Shown in pieces: positions 25,397-33,881 of a stretch of 64,000 nt of DNA. Within the stretch, counting starts at the first letter, position 1; each line of letters begins with the position of its first letter. The notes under the pieces were generated by a model. That model was not told the DNA's origin. It saw only the letters and a list, made by a program, of their open reading frames with translations, and ran no database searches. The stretch is from positions 2,232,001 to 2,296,000 of the forward strand of contig NZ_CP024201.1 in the NCBI RefSeq assembly GCF_002749615.1, given 5' to 3'. The translations under genes were made by a program, and so were the position numbers. Source of the stretch: Caulobacter mirabilis. Its GTDB lineage: Bacteria; Pseudomonadota; Alphaproteobacteria; Caulobacterales; Caulobacteraceae.

Positions 25397-28300
25397 ATGT
25401 TCAAAGCCATCATCGAACTCTCCGTCAGGTTCCGCTGGTTCGTCGTCCTGGCCACGGCCCTGGTCGCGGCCGTGGGCCTGTTCGAGCTGACCAAGCTGCC
25501 GATCGACGCGGTCCCGGACATCACCAACCGCCAGGTCCAGATCACCACCGTGGCGCCGGCCTTGGCGCCGGAACAGATCGAGCGACAGGTCACCTATCCG
25601 CTCGAGACCGCCATGTCGGGCATTCCCGGCCTGACCAGCACCCGCTCGCTGAGCCGCAACGGCTTCAGTCAGATCACGGTCATCTTCACCGACCAGACCG
25701 ACATCTACTTCGCCCGCCAGCAGGTGGCCGAACGGCTTGCCCAGGCGCGGGAGCGATTGCCGGATGGGGTCGAGCCCAACCTGGCCCCCATCACCACGGG
25801 CCTCGGCGAGGTGCTCATGTGGACGGTGGACTACAAGCCGTTCAACGCCGCCGCCGCCAAGGCCGGCAGACCCGGCTGGCAGCCGAACGGCGACTACCTG
25901 ACGCCCGACGGCGATCGGCTGACCAGCCCGCGCGAGCGCTCGACCTACCTGCGCACCGTCCAGGACTGGATCGTGGCCCCGCAGATGCGGACCGCCAAGG
26001 GCCTGGCCGGCGTCGACACCGTCGGCGGCTATGTGAAGGAGTATGCGGTCCGTCCCGACATCGCGCGGCTGGCCGGCTACGGCCTGAGCCTGGGCGATCT
26101 CATCCAGGCGCTGGACCGCGCCAACAGCCAGGCCGGGGCGGGCTATGTCCAGCGCGCCGGCGAACAGCTGGTGGTCCGCACCGACGCCTTGGCCTCGACG
26201 ATCGACGACCTGGCTCAGGCGCCGGTGGTCAATCGCAACGGGCTGGTGGTGCGGGTCGCCGACGTCGCCGCCGTCGAGATCGGCCAGGCGCCGCGGCTGG
26301 GCGGCGCCAGCCGTGACGGCCACGAGGCTGTCCTCGGCACGGCCCTGATGATCGCCGGCGGCAACAGCCGCACCGTCGCCCAGGCGGCCGGCGAACGGCT
26401 GGAGGAGGTCCGCAAGACCCTGCCGCCGGGCATCGAGGCCGTCACCGTCCTGGACCGCAGCGCCCTGGTGAACTCCACCATCGCCACGGTGGCGCGCAAC
26501 CTCACCGAAGGCGCGCTGCTGGTCATCGTCGTGCTGTTCCTGCTGCTCGGCAACATCCGCGCCGCGACGATCACCGCCCTGATGATCCCGGTCAGCTTCC
26601 TGTTCGCGGTCATCGGCATGAACCGGTTCGGGATCAGCGGAAACCTCATGAGCCTCGGCGCGCTGGACTTCGGCCTGCTGGTCGACGGCGCGGTCGTGGT
26701 GGTCGAGAACACCCTGCTGATGCTGTCGCAAAGGCGGTCGGACCTGGGGCGGATCCTGACCCGGCACGAACGCCTGGAGGTCGCCATGCAGGCGGCCCGC
26801 CAAATGGTGAAACCGGCGGCCTTCGGCCAGGCGATCATCCTCTTGGTGTTCACGCCGCTGCTGATGCTCGAAGGCGTGGAGGGCAAGACCTTCATCCCGA
26901 TGGGCGCCACGGTCATGCTGGCGCTGGTCGGCGCCTTCATCTTCTCTTTCACCTTCGTGCCGGCCATGACGGCGCTGCTGGTCCGCGACCCGAAGGCGGT
27001 TCACGCCGGCCCCGACGGCCGCGTGCAGGAGCATGAGACCTTCCTGCTCCGCTTCGCCCGTCGCTGGCTGCAGCCGCTGATCCAGCGGGCCGTCGATCGT
27101 CCCAAGACCGTGCTGCTGGCGGCGATCGGCGCGCTCGTCGTGGGGGCAGGGGCCTTCTCGATGCTGGGCCGGGAGTTCATCCCGACCCTGGACGAGGGCG
27201 ACATCGCCCTGCAGGCCCTGCGGGTGCCGTCGGCCTCCCTGGAACAGTCGATGGCCATGCAGATGGCCCTGGAGCGCGCGATCAAGGCCCAGCCCGAGGT
27301 CGAGACGATGTTCTCGCGCACCGGCACGGCCGAGGCCGCCGTCGACCCGATGCCGCCGAACATCTCCGACAGCGTCATCGTACTGAAAGACCGCAAGGAC
27401 TGGCCCAATCCCAAGCTCAGCAAGGAGGACCTCATCGCCCGGATCGAAGCCTCGATCTCCAAACAGATCGGCAACAGCTTCGAGTTCAGCCAGCCGATCG
27501 AGCTGCGCTTCAACGAACTGATCTCGGGCGTGCGGACCGACCTGGCGGTCATGGTCTACGGCGATGATTTCGCGACCCTGCAGAAGGTCGCCGACCAGGT
27601 CGCCAACGAGCTGCGCCAGACGCAGGGCGCGGCCGACGTCCGGGTCGAGCAGGCGTCCGGGCTTCCGACCCTGACGGTCAGCGTCGACCGCTTCGCCGCC
27701 GCCAGCTACGGCCTGTCGGCCGCCGACGTCAGCGAAGCGGTCTCGGCCGCGGTCGGCGGCGCCGAGGCGGGGCGCATCTTCGAGGGCGACCGGCGCTTCG
27801 ACGTGGTGGTCCGCCTGCCGGACGAGGCCCGCAACGACCCGGCCAGCCTGGCGGCGCTGCCCATCGTGTCCGCCTCGGGGATCACCGTGCCGCTGTCCTC
27901 GGTGGCGCGGATCCAGACCGCCGAGGGGCCGAACCAGATCAGCCGCAGCAACGGCAGCCGCCGCATGGTGGTGCAGGCCAACGTCCGCGGACGCGATCTG
28001 GGCGGCTTCGTCGCCGACGCCCAGAAGAAGGTCGAGCAGGTCCAGCTTCCGCCAGGCGTTCGCCTGACCTGGGGCGGCCAGTTCGAGAACCTCAAGCGCG
28101 CCGAGCAACGGCTGGGTCTGGTGATCCCGATCGTCTTCGTCCTGATCGGGGTGTTGCTGTTCATGGCCCTGGGCTCGTTCGCGGAGGCCGGACTGGTGTT
28201 CGCCTGCGTGCCGCTGGCCCTGGTCGGCGGCGCGCTGGCGCTGCTTCTGAGGGGCATGCCGTTCTCGGTCTCGGCGGCGGTCGGCTTCATCGCGGTCTCC

Positions 28301-28615
28301 GGCGTGGCGACGCTCAACGGGTTGGTGCTGATGCAGGCCATCCGGGAGCGATTGAACGCCGGCGCCGCGCCCCGCGACGCCGCGATCGACGGCGCGGCCA
28401 GTCGCCTTCGGGCGGTGCTGACGACGGCCATGGTGGCGATCGTCGGCTTCATCCCGATGGCGATCGCCGTCGGCGCGGGGGCGGAGGTGCAGAAGCCGCT
28501 CGCCACCGTGGTCATCGGCGGTCTGCTGACCGCCACCCTGCTGACCCTGCTGGTCCTCCCGACCTTCGCGGCCAAGGCCGTCAGGCATCGCCTGGCCGAG
28601 GGCGTCGAGGACTGA
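25397..28615 (+). CDS. czcA: CzcA-type heavy-metal RND proton antiporter
   Basis: A 1072-residue RND pump with the usual twelve-helix plan: TM1 at the start (RFRWFVVLATALVAA), a large periplasmic loop, TM2-6, a second loop from about residue 570, and the last helices. The proton-relay motif in TM4 reads DFGLLVDGAVVVVEN, with Asp424, Asp430 and Glu437; the +6/+13 spacing equals that of Cupriavidus CzcA (D402, D408, E415). This DFG motif is the HME1 subgroup (Co/Zn/Cd) rather than the Cu/Ag subgroup. An AGGGGGCG ribosome site precedes the ATG. It is the third gene of the pump operon. The divalent specificity follows from the motif class and is not proven. Confidence 0.94.
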   Translation: MFKAIIELSVRFRWFVVLATALVAAVGLFELTKLPIDAVPDITNRQVQITTVAPALAPEQIERQVTYPLETAMSGIPGLTSTRSLSRNGFSQITVIFTDQTDIYFARQQVAERLAQARERLPDGVEPNLAPITTGLGEVLMWTVDYKPFNAAAAKAGRPGWQPNGDYLTPDGDRLTSPRERSTYLRTVQDWIVAPQMRTAKGLAGVDTVGGYVKEYAVRPDIARLAGYGLSLGDLIQALDRANSQAGAGYVQRAGEQLVVRTDALASTIDDLAQAPVVNRNGLVVRVADVAAVEIGQAPRLGGASRDGHEAVLGTALMIAGGNSRTVAQAAGERLEEVRKTLPPGIEAVTVLDRSALVNSTIATVARNLTEGALLVIVVLFLLLGNIRAATITALMIPVSFLFAVIGMNRFGISGNLMSLGALDFGLLVDGAVVVVENTLLMLSQRRSDLGRILTRHERLEVAMQAARQMVKPAAFGQAIILLVFTPLLMLEGVEGKTFIPMGATVMLALVGAFIFSFTFVPAMTALLVRDPKAVHAGPDGRVQEHETFLLRFARRWLQPLIQRAVDRPKTVLLAAIGALVVGAGAFSMLGREFIPTLDEGDIALQALRVPSASLEQSMAMQMALERAIKAQPEVETMFSRTGTAEAAVDPMPPNISDSVIVLKDRKDWPNPKLSKEDLIARIEASISKQIGNSFEFSQPIELRFNELISGVRTDLAVMVYGDDFATLQKVADQVANELRQTQGAADVRVEQASGLPTLTVSVDRFAAASYGLSAADVSEAVSAAVGGAEAGRIFEGDRRFDVVVRLPDEARNDPASLAALPIVSASGITVPLSSVARIQTAEGPNQISRSNGSRRMVVQANVRGRDLGGFVADAQKKVEQVQLPPGVRLTWGGQFENLKRAEQRLGLVIPIVFVLIGVLLFMALGSFAEAGLVFACVPLALVGGALALLLRGMPFSVSAAVGFIAVSGVATLNGLVLMQAIRERLNAGAAPRDAAIDGAASRLRAVLTTAMVAIVGFIPMAIAVGAGAEVQKPLATVVIGGLLTATLLTLLVLPTFAAKAVRHRLAEGVED

Positions 28616-28620
28616 CCGCA

Positions 28621-28672
28621 GGGCTCGGTCCAGCCGTCGGCGGTTCCCCCAAGCCTGCCGGCGGCTGTGACC
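28621..28672 (+). repeat. Palindromic intergenic element, copy 1
   Basis: A 52-base unit starting GGGCTCGGTCCAGCC directly after czcA. Arms at 28631-28643 and 28655-28667 pair over 13 positions (two as G-U) around an 11-base C-rich loop. A second copy lies at 28766. It could act as a terminator-like or RNA-stabilising hairpin between czcA and czcD; no U-tract follows. Confidence 0.65.
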
Positions 28673-28765
28673 GCAGATTCGAGCTGACCCCGCGGCTCGA
28701 TCCGATGCGCGCGGGGAGGGCGGTCGGTTCCCGCGCCTTCCCGGATTTCAAGGATCGATCGAAAG

Positions 28766-28818
28766 GGGCTCGGTCCAGCCGTCCGCCGTGCATCCCCATG
28801 CCGCGGGCGGCTGTGACC
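28766..28818 (+). repeat. Palindromic intergenic element, copy 2
   Basis: The second copy of the element, again starting GGGCTCGGTCCAGCC. Arms at 28776-28788 and 28801-28813 pair at 12 of 13 positions. Arm position 9 has changed from G to C relative to copy 1 and its partner from C to G, a compensatory change that argues the hairpin is what is conserved. It lies about 50 bases before the czcD start. Confidence 0.65.
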
Positions 28819-28870
28819 CGGAGTTACGCGTTCTGTTGTTCAGGTGCAGACTGGAACCAGGGAGTCGTTC

Positions 28871-29782
28871 ATGGCGACACATGCTGACAACGACGGTCAC
28901 GCCCACGACCACACGGCCGGCGCCAACGCCCGGCAGCTGACCATCGCGCTCGTCCTCACGGGCACGTTCCTGGTCGTCGAGGTGGCGGGCGGGATCATCT
29001 TCAACAGCCTGGCGCTGCTGTCCGACGCGGCGCACATGTTCACCGACGCCGCGGCGCTGGCCATCGCCTTGGCGGCCATCCGTATCGGCGCCAAGCCGGC
29101 CGACGACAAGCGCACCTTCGGCTACCGCCGTTTCGAGATCCTGGCGGCGGCGTTCAATGCGGTGCTGTTGTTCCTGGTGGCGGGCTACGTGCTCTACGAG
29201 GGCGTCAAGCGCATCCTGGAGCCGCAGCCAGTGGGCTCGATCGGCATGCTCGCCGTCGCGGCGGCCGGGCTGGTCGTCAACCTGATCGCCATGCGGCTGC
29301 TGGCCAGCGGCAAGGATCGCAGCCTCAACGTCAAGGGGGCCTATCTCGAGGTCTGGGCCGACATGCTGGGATCGGTCGGCGTTCTGATCGGCGCCGCGGC
29401 GATCTGGCTGACCGGCTGGCGCTGGGTCGATCCCGTCGTCGCCATCCTGATCGGTCTCTGGGTTCTGCCGCGCACCTGGATTCTGCTGCGCGCGGCGACC
29501 CACGTTCTGCTGGAAGGCGCGCCGGCCGGCCTCAGGCTCGCCGAGGTCCGCGGCGCCATCGCCGCGATGCCTGGAGTCTCCGACGTCCATGACCTGCATG
29601 CCTGGACCTCCGGCGCCGATGTGGCCAGCGCCTCGGTCCACGTCGTGGTGACCGAAGCCGCGTCGACCCACGAGGTTCGCCAGGCCGTATCGGCGCTGCT
29701 GAGCCAGCGCTTCGGAGTCGAGCACGTGACCGTGCAGATCGAGGTGGCGGGTGAAGACCCTCACGCGCCGCTGCACGAGTAA
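28871..29782 (+). CDS. czcD: CzcD-type cation diffusion facilitator
   Basis: A 303-residue Zn/Co/Cd:proton antiporter of the inner membrane. The start at 28871 (MATHADNDGHAHDH) is chosen for its GGAG ribosome site seven bases upstream; an upstream GTG would add nine residues. A His-rich N-terminus is followed by six membrane helices. TM2 carries SLALLSDAAHMFTDAAAL with the HxxxD metal site, and TM5 carries YLEVWADMLGSVG, in which the usual His of the second HxxxD is Glu, as I recall for Cupriavidus CzcD. The cytoplasmic C-terminal domain has the VHDLHAWTSG strand and the end VEHVTVQIE. It follows czcCBA on the same strand, separated by about 250 bases with two hairpin elements, so it may be transcribed separately. 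Confidence 0.93.
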   Translation: MATHADNDGHAHDHTAGANARQLTIALVLTGTFLVVEVAGGIIFNSLALLSDAAHMFTDAAALAIALAAIRIGAKPADDKRTFGYRRFEILAAAFNAVLLFLVAGYVLYEGVKRILEPQPVGSIGMLAVAAAGLVVNLIAMRLLASGKDRSLNVKGAYLEVWADMLGSVGVLIGAAAIWLTGWRWVDPVVAILIGLWVLPRTWILLRAATHVLLEGAPAGLRLAEVRGAIAAMPGVSDVHDLHAWTSGADVASASVHVVVTEAASTHEVRQAVSALLSQRFGVEHVTVQIEVAGEDPHAPLHE

Positions 29783-29980
29783 GCGAGGGTGATGCGTTGA
29801 GAAGATGGCCTCAAGGTCTTGGAATGGCTGATGTTTGGTCTGCTCTAGGTTCAGGCGCTACTTAGCGCTTCGCCGGCCAAGGGCTTCTATTTCCGATAAT
29901 ATTCCTTAGGCGAAATTAGATGGAAGCTGACCGGATCGGTTGCGGAAGCTGCCTGTCGCGGACTCTACCGCCCCCTGAAT

Positions 29981-30598
29981 TCAGCGCGGGGTTCGCCGCA
30001 GGTCGTCGATGATGAGCTGGGTGACCTGGGTCAGCATGCGCGCATAGTCGGCGCGGCTGAAGAGCTGCTTCTCCACGCGAAACTCAGCGTGAACGCCAAT
30101 CATCATGCTGAGAATTTTCGCGGCCGCTTCGGATGCCGCGCCTGGCGAAACAGCGACCTCCCTGACGATCTCGTCGCAGATCTCCTGTCTGACCAAACCA
30201 TGGAAAGACGCGTAGATCGGTCGCATCGCCTCGTTGCGGCTTTGCTCCAACAGCATCACGGATAGAAACTCCGCTGTCGGGCGGTCGTCGAAAATCCCAT
30301 CGAGCCGACTGACGAGCTCGACCGTGCCGCTCGCCCCCGTCGCGCGTATCGTCGCCAGCGCCCGTCTGACGCACTCCTCCAGGCAGGCCTGCAGAAGGCT
30401 CGGCTTAGTGCCGAAATGGAAGAAGACCGTCGCCTGGCTGTAGCCCGCGCGCTCGGCGATCAACTCCGTCGAGGTTCCGCGAAATCCCGTTTCTCCGAAG
30501 GCCGCGATCGCAGCCTCGATGATCTTCCGGCGGGCTTCTTCGGGGTTCTTGGACACCCCTCGTCGTCTCTGAACCACAGTGTCCGCCGGCTCTGCCAT
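29981..30598 (-). CDS. TetR-family transcriptional regulator
   Basis: A 205-residue repressor. The HTH is clear: RKIIEAAIAAFGETGFRGTS, then TELIAERAGYSQATVFFHFG and TKPSLLQACLEE. The C-terminal ligand domain has no assigned ligand. The start at 30598 (MAEPADTV) is chosen because GGAGG lies just upstream; the frame is open to 30667, but those starts lack a ribosome site and the farthest lies inside the palindromic operator. It diverges from the FAH-family hydrolase gene with about 95 bases between starts, so it most likely represses the adjoining catabolic operon and itself; the inducer is probably a substrate or CoA ester of that pathway. Confidence 0.9.
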   Translation of the reverse strand: MAEPADTVVQRRRGVSKNPEEARRKIIEAAIAAFGETGFRGTSTELIAERAGYSQATVFFHFGTKPSLLQACLEECVRRALATIRATGASGTVELVSRLDGIFDDRPTAEFLSVMLLEQSRNEAMRPIYASFHGLVRQEICDEIVREVAVSPGAASEAAAKILSMMIGVHAEFRVEKQLFSRADYARMLTQVTQLIIDDLRRTPR

Positions 30599-30640
30599 GG
30601 CCCTCCTTCGCACCTTGACGGACATGTTGCAACTGGATAC

Positions 30641-30670
30641 TGAGCGCTCAATCAATTGAGTGATCACTCA
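30641..30670. promoter_or_regulatory. Double palindromic operator between tetR and the catabolic operon
   Basis: Two related palindromes lie six bases apart: TGAGCGCTCA (30641-30650) and TGAGTGATCACTCA (30657-30670). Both have TGAG/CTCA outer arms, the pattern commonly bound by TetR-family dimers. The site lies between the divergent starts at 30598 and 30694, and a repressor bound here would cover both promoters. Confidence 0.75.
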
Positions 30671-30693
30671 GATAAGCAAGGCGAGGACGCGAG

Positions 30694-31659
30694 ATGAAGC
30701 TGTTCACCATCATCGCCAATGGCGTGACCCAGGTCGGCGTCGGATTGACGGAGGACACGCTCCTCGCGCTCGCCGACGCTCACGCGCTGCAGGGCGGATC
30801 CGGGGGTCCCTTCGGCGGCATGATCGATCTTATCGAGGCCGGTCAGGCGGGGCTGGACAGGGCCCGCGCCCTGGCGTCGGCGCCGCCGCAAGCCGCCATC
30901 CACACCTTCGCTGACGTCGTGCTCAAGGCTCCCCTCCCCGTGCCGGCGAGGCTGCGAGACTCCTCGATGTTCACGGAGCACCTCGAGATCATCCGCAAGG
31001 AGATGGCCCGCCTCGCCGTTCGCGACGCCGCGGATCCGGAGGCGGAGCTTCAGAAGCTTCTGGAGGGCGACTTCAAGCTGCCGGACGTGCTTCATCGGCT
31101 CTGCTGCTACTACAACGGCAACCACCACGCCGTGATTGGACCGGACGAGCCTCTGCGGTGGCCCGCGATGTCCGAAGTCCTCGACTACGAGCTCGAGTTC
31201 GCCGTGGTGGTCGGGCGCGGCGGGCGCGATCTCTCGCCGGAACAGGCCCGGGACCATGTCTTCGGCTACACGCTGATGAACGACTGGTCGGCGCGCGATC
31301 TGCAGGTCGATGTTTCCAAGTCCGGCGCGGGGCCCTGTATGGGCAAGGACTTCGCCACGAGTCTGGGCCCCTGCATCGTCACCGCGGACGAGCTTTCCGA
31401 TCCCCATGACATGGCGCTGTCCGCCTGGGTCGATGGCGAGCGCTGGTCGGAGGGATCGACCCGGAACATGCGCCATACCGTTTTCGAGGCGCTCAGCCAG
31501 TTCAGCCGGATCTCGCCGCTGGTGCCGGGCGAAGTGATCGGCTCGGGCACCTGCGCCTACGGATCAGCGGCGGAACAAGGGCGTCGCCTTCAACCCGGCC
31601 AGACCGTCGAACTCCGAGCCGAGGAGATCGGCTCCCTGACAAACCAGATTCAACGCTGA
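30694..31659 (+). CDS. Fumarylacetoacetate hydrolase (FAH) family protein
   Basis: A 321-residue metal-dependent C-C hydrolase or related enzyme. The catalytic domain shows the family's metal ligands and neighbours: DYELEFAVVVGRGGRDLS (ExE), HVFGYTLMNDWSARDLQ (Asp), and CMGKDFATSLGPCIV (G-K-D-F). The N-terminal about 110 residues match the usual family cap, with a CYYNGNHHAVIGP stretch before the core. Family members cleave acylpyruvates or 1,3-diketone-type products of aromatic ring fission. It is the first gene of a plus-strand operon and directly faces the TetR gene across the operator. The exact substrate is not known. Confidence 0.87.
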   Translation: MKLFTIIANGVTQVGVGLTEDTLLALADAHALQGGSGGPFGGMIDLIEAGQAGLDRARALASAPPQAAIHTFADVVLKAPLPVPARLRDSSMFTEHLEIIRKEMARLAVRDAADPEAELQKLLEGDFKLPDVLHRLCCYYNGNHHAVIGPDEPLRWPAMSEVLDYELEFAVVVGRGGRDLSPEQARDHVFGYTLMNDWSARDLQVDVSKSGAGPCMGKDFATSLGPCIVTADELSDPHDMALSAWVDGERWSEGSTRNMRHTVFEALSQFSRISPLVPGEVIGSGTCAYGSAAEQGRRLQPGQTVELRAEEIGSLTNQIQR

Positions 31660-31697
31660 CCCAAGCGGCGGCGAAAAGAAAAGACGGGGATGAACAG

Positions 31698-33881
31698 ATG
31701 AACACCAAATACCTGACGACGACCGTAGTGGGCCTCGCCTTGATGGCGGCCTCTTCAGCCGACGCGCAAGCGCCCGCGGACAAGCCGCAGGAGCAGGATG
31801 CGGCGCAGGCCACGCAGCTCGAAGACATCATCATTACGGCCCAGAAGCGGGAAACGAACCTTCAGGACACCCCGGGGGCCATCGCCGCCCTCGGCGCCGA
31901 AGCGATCGCGAAACTCGGCGTCAATGACGTGACGGGACTGCGCGGCCTGGTGCCGAACGTATCGATCGGCGAGCCGCGGCTGGCGTCCAGCTCGATCATC
32001 GCCATCCGGGGCATCGCCGGACAGGACGGCGGCGTGGGCCAGGACGAACCGGTCGCGCTCTACCTCGACGGGGTCTATCTGGCGCGACCGCAAGGCCAGC
32101 TGTTCGCCCTGACGGACATCGCGCGGATCGAGGTGCTGAAGGGCCCGCAGGGCACGCTCTACGGCCGAAACTCGACGGCCGGGGCGATCAACATCGTGAC
32201 CAGCAAACCAAGATCCGAGTTCGGCGGGCTGTTCGAAGCGGGGCTGGGCAACTACGGCGCGACCCATGCAAGGGGCTCGATCGAAGGGGCGCTGGCCAGC
32301 CGCCTCAGCGCGCGCCTGTCGGGATCGTACTCCAACTTCGACGGCGACCTGAAAAACACCTTCACCGGAGGGCGTGAGCGTTCGAACGAGGAATGGCTCG
32401 GGCGGTTCGTCGCCCGCTACGATCTCAGCGACGCGGGCGGCCCGTCGATCGACCTCTCGGCCGACTACGGCGAGGCCACGAGCAGCGGCAGCGCGATGAA
32501 GAACCTGACCATCAACGGTGGTCGATATGGTGACCCGGATCGCGTGGCCTTCGACCTGCCCGACCGGGGCATGACCCGCGCGACCGGCGGCGCGAACGTG
32601 ACCGTGGAGCAGGCGTTCTCGAACGGCCTGAAGCTGACCTCCATCACGGGATACCGATACCTGGATCTGGACGTCCGCTACGACGCCGATGGAACCAACA
32701 TCGCCGATTTCCAGAACGCGATCGCCGCCGGCCGGATTTCGCCGGCCGCCGCGGCTTTGCGCGACAGCTCGTCGTACCAGTACTTCCATTCCAACGCCTA
32801 CAGCCAGGAACTGCGACTGGCCGGTCGCACCGACAGCCTGAAGTGGATCGTCGGGGCCTACGCCTATGACGAGACCACGGACTTTCGCTTCACCGTCAAT
32901 CTCCTCGCGCAAAGCCTGAACCGGCTGTCGAGCGACACCATCGCCACCGCCGGCTCCACCTCCTACGCCACCTACGGTCACCTCGAATGGACCTTGAATG
33001 ATCAGTTCGAGCTTCAGGGCGGGCTGCGCTACAGCTACGAACGCAAGACCATGGACCGGAACATCGTAACGGGCGCCCCGCCCGCTGCGACGGTCGAGAG
33101 CCTCAGCAAGTCCTGGGACGATATCACCGGCGACATCACCCTGAACTACCGGCCCGTCGATGGGGTGCTCGCCTATGTCACCTTCGCCCAGGGGTTCAAG
33201 AGCGGCGGCTTCAACGCGAGCCAGGCGTTGTCCCCGGCCTTCAATCCCGAACGCGTCACCTCCTACGAGGCGGGCCTGAAGACGGATCTGTTCGATCGGC
33301 GCGCGCGCCTCAACATCGCGGCCTTCCACATGAAGTACACCGACCTGCAGGTCCGGTTCGCTTCGGGGATCGGCCAGACCACGATCCAGAACGCCGCCGA
33401 AGCGACCATCAACGGCGTCGAGATCGACACGCAGGCCCGCGTCGGTTCGGACCTGACGGTCAGCCTCAACGGCGCCTACCAGGAAGCTAAGTACGACAAG
33501 TATCAATTGGGCGCGCTGGACCTGAGCGGAAACTACCTGAATCAGGCGCCGCGCTGGTCGATGCGCGCGGCCCTCGACTACAACCGGCCGATCGCGGACG
33601 CCGGCGACCTCAGCGTGCATGCCGGCTACTCGTGGCAAAGCCGCGAATTCTACCGCGCCCAGAACGATCCGATCAGCAGCAACCCTGGCTACGAGAACCT
33701 CGAGGGCCGCATCGGCTTCTCGCCCTCGGCCTTCGACGGCGTCGCGATCGAGATCTGGGGCAAGAACCTGACCGACGACCGGTATGTCGGCGGCGTCATT
33801 CCGCTCGCCAGCGATCTCGTCTTCATCGGCAGCATCAATCGGGGGCGCACCTATGGCTTCGACATCCGCTACCGGTTCTGA
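31698..33881 (+). CDS. TonB-dependent outer-membrane receptor
   Basis: A 727-residue receptor with a signal peptide ending near SSADAQA, a TonB box/N-terminal stretch LEDIIITAQKRETNLQDTPG, a plug domain (ALGAEAIAKLGVNDV; LKGPQGTLYGRNSTAGAINI), and a 22-strand barrel ending GRTYGFDIRYRF with the terminal Phe. The LKGPQGTLYGRNSTAGAIN block is the common signature of the large catabolic-substrate receptors of Caulobacterales and sphingomonads. It lies 38 bases after the FAH-family gene and overlaps the MFS gene, so it probably imports the substrate of this operon. Confidence 0.93.
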   Translation: MNTKYLTTTVVGLALMAASSADAQAPADKPQEQDAAQATQLEDIIITAQKRETNLQDTPGAIAALGAEAIAKLGVNDVTGLRGLVPNVSIGEPRLASSSIIAIRGIAGQDGGVGQDEPVALYLDGVYLARPQGQLFALTDIARIEVLKGPQGTLYGRNSTAGAINIVTSKPRSEFGGLFEAGLGNYGATHARGSIEGALASRLSARLSGSYSNFDGDLKNTFTGGRERSNEEWLGRFVARYDLSDAGGPSIDLSADYGEATSSGSAMKNLTINGGRYGDPDRVAFDLPDRGMTRATGGANVTVEQAFSNGLKLTSITGYRYLDLDVRYDADGTNIADFQNAIAAGRISPAAAALRDSSSYQYFHSNAYSQELRLAGRTDSLKWIVGAYAYDETTDFRFTVNLLAQSLNRLSSDTIATAGSTSYATYGHLEWTLNDQFELQGGLRYSYERKTMDRNIVTGAPPAATVESLSKSWDDITGDITLNYRPVDGVLAYVTFAQGFKSGGFNASQALSPAFNPERVTSYEAGLKTDLFDRRARLNIAAFHMKYTDLQVRFASGIGQTTIQNAAEATINGVEIDTQARVGSDLTVSLNGAYQEAKYDKYQLGALDLSGNYLNQAPRWSMRAALDYNRPIADAGDLSVHAGYSWQSREFYRAQNDPISSNPGYENLEGRIGFSPSAFDGVAIEIWGKNLTDDRYVGGVIPLASDLVFIGSINRGRTYGFDIRYRF

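Noticed and set aside
24827..28588. A 1253-codon frame opposite czcB-czcA
   Set aside because: High-GC antisense shadow; the sense strand encodes clear CzcB and CzcA with all key motifs.
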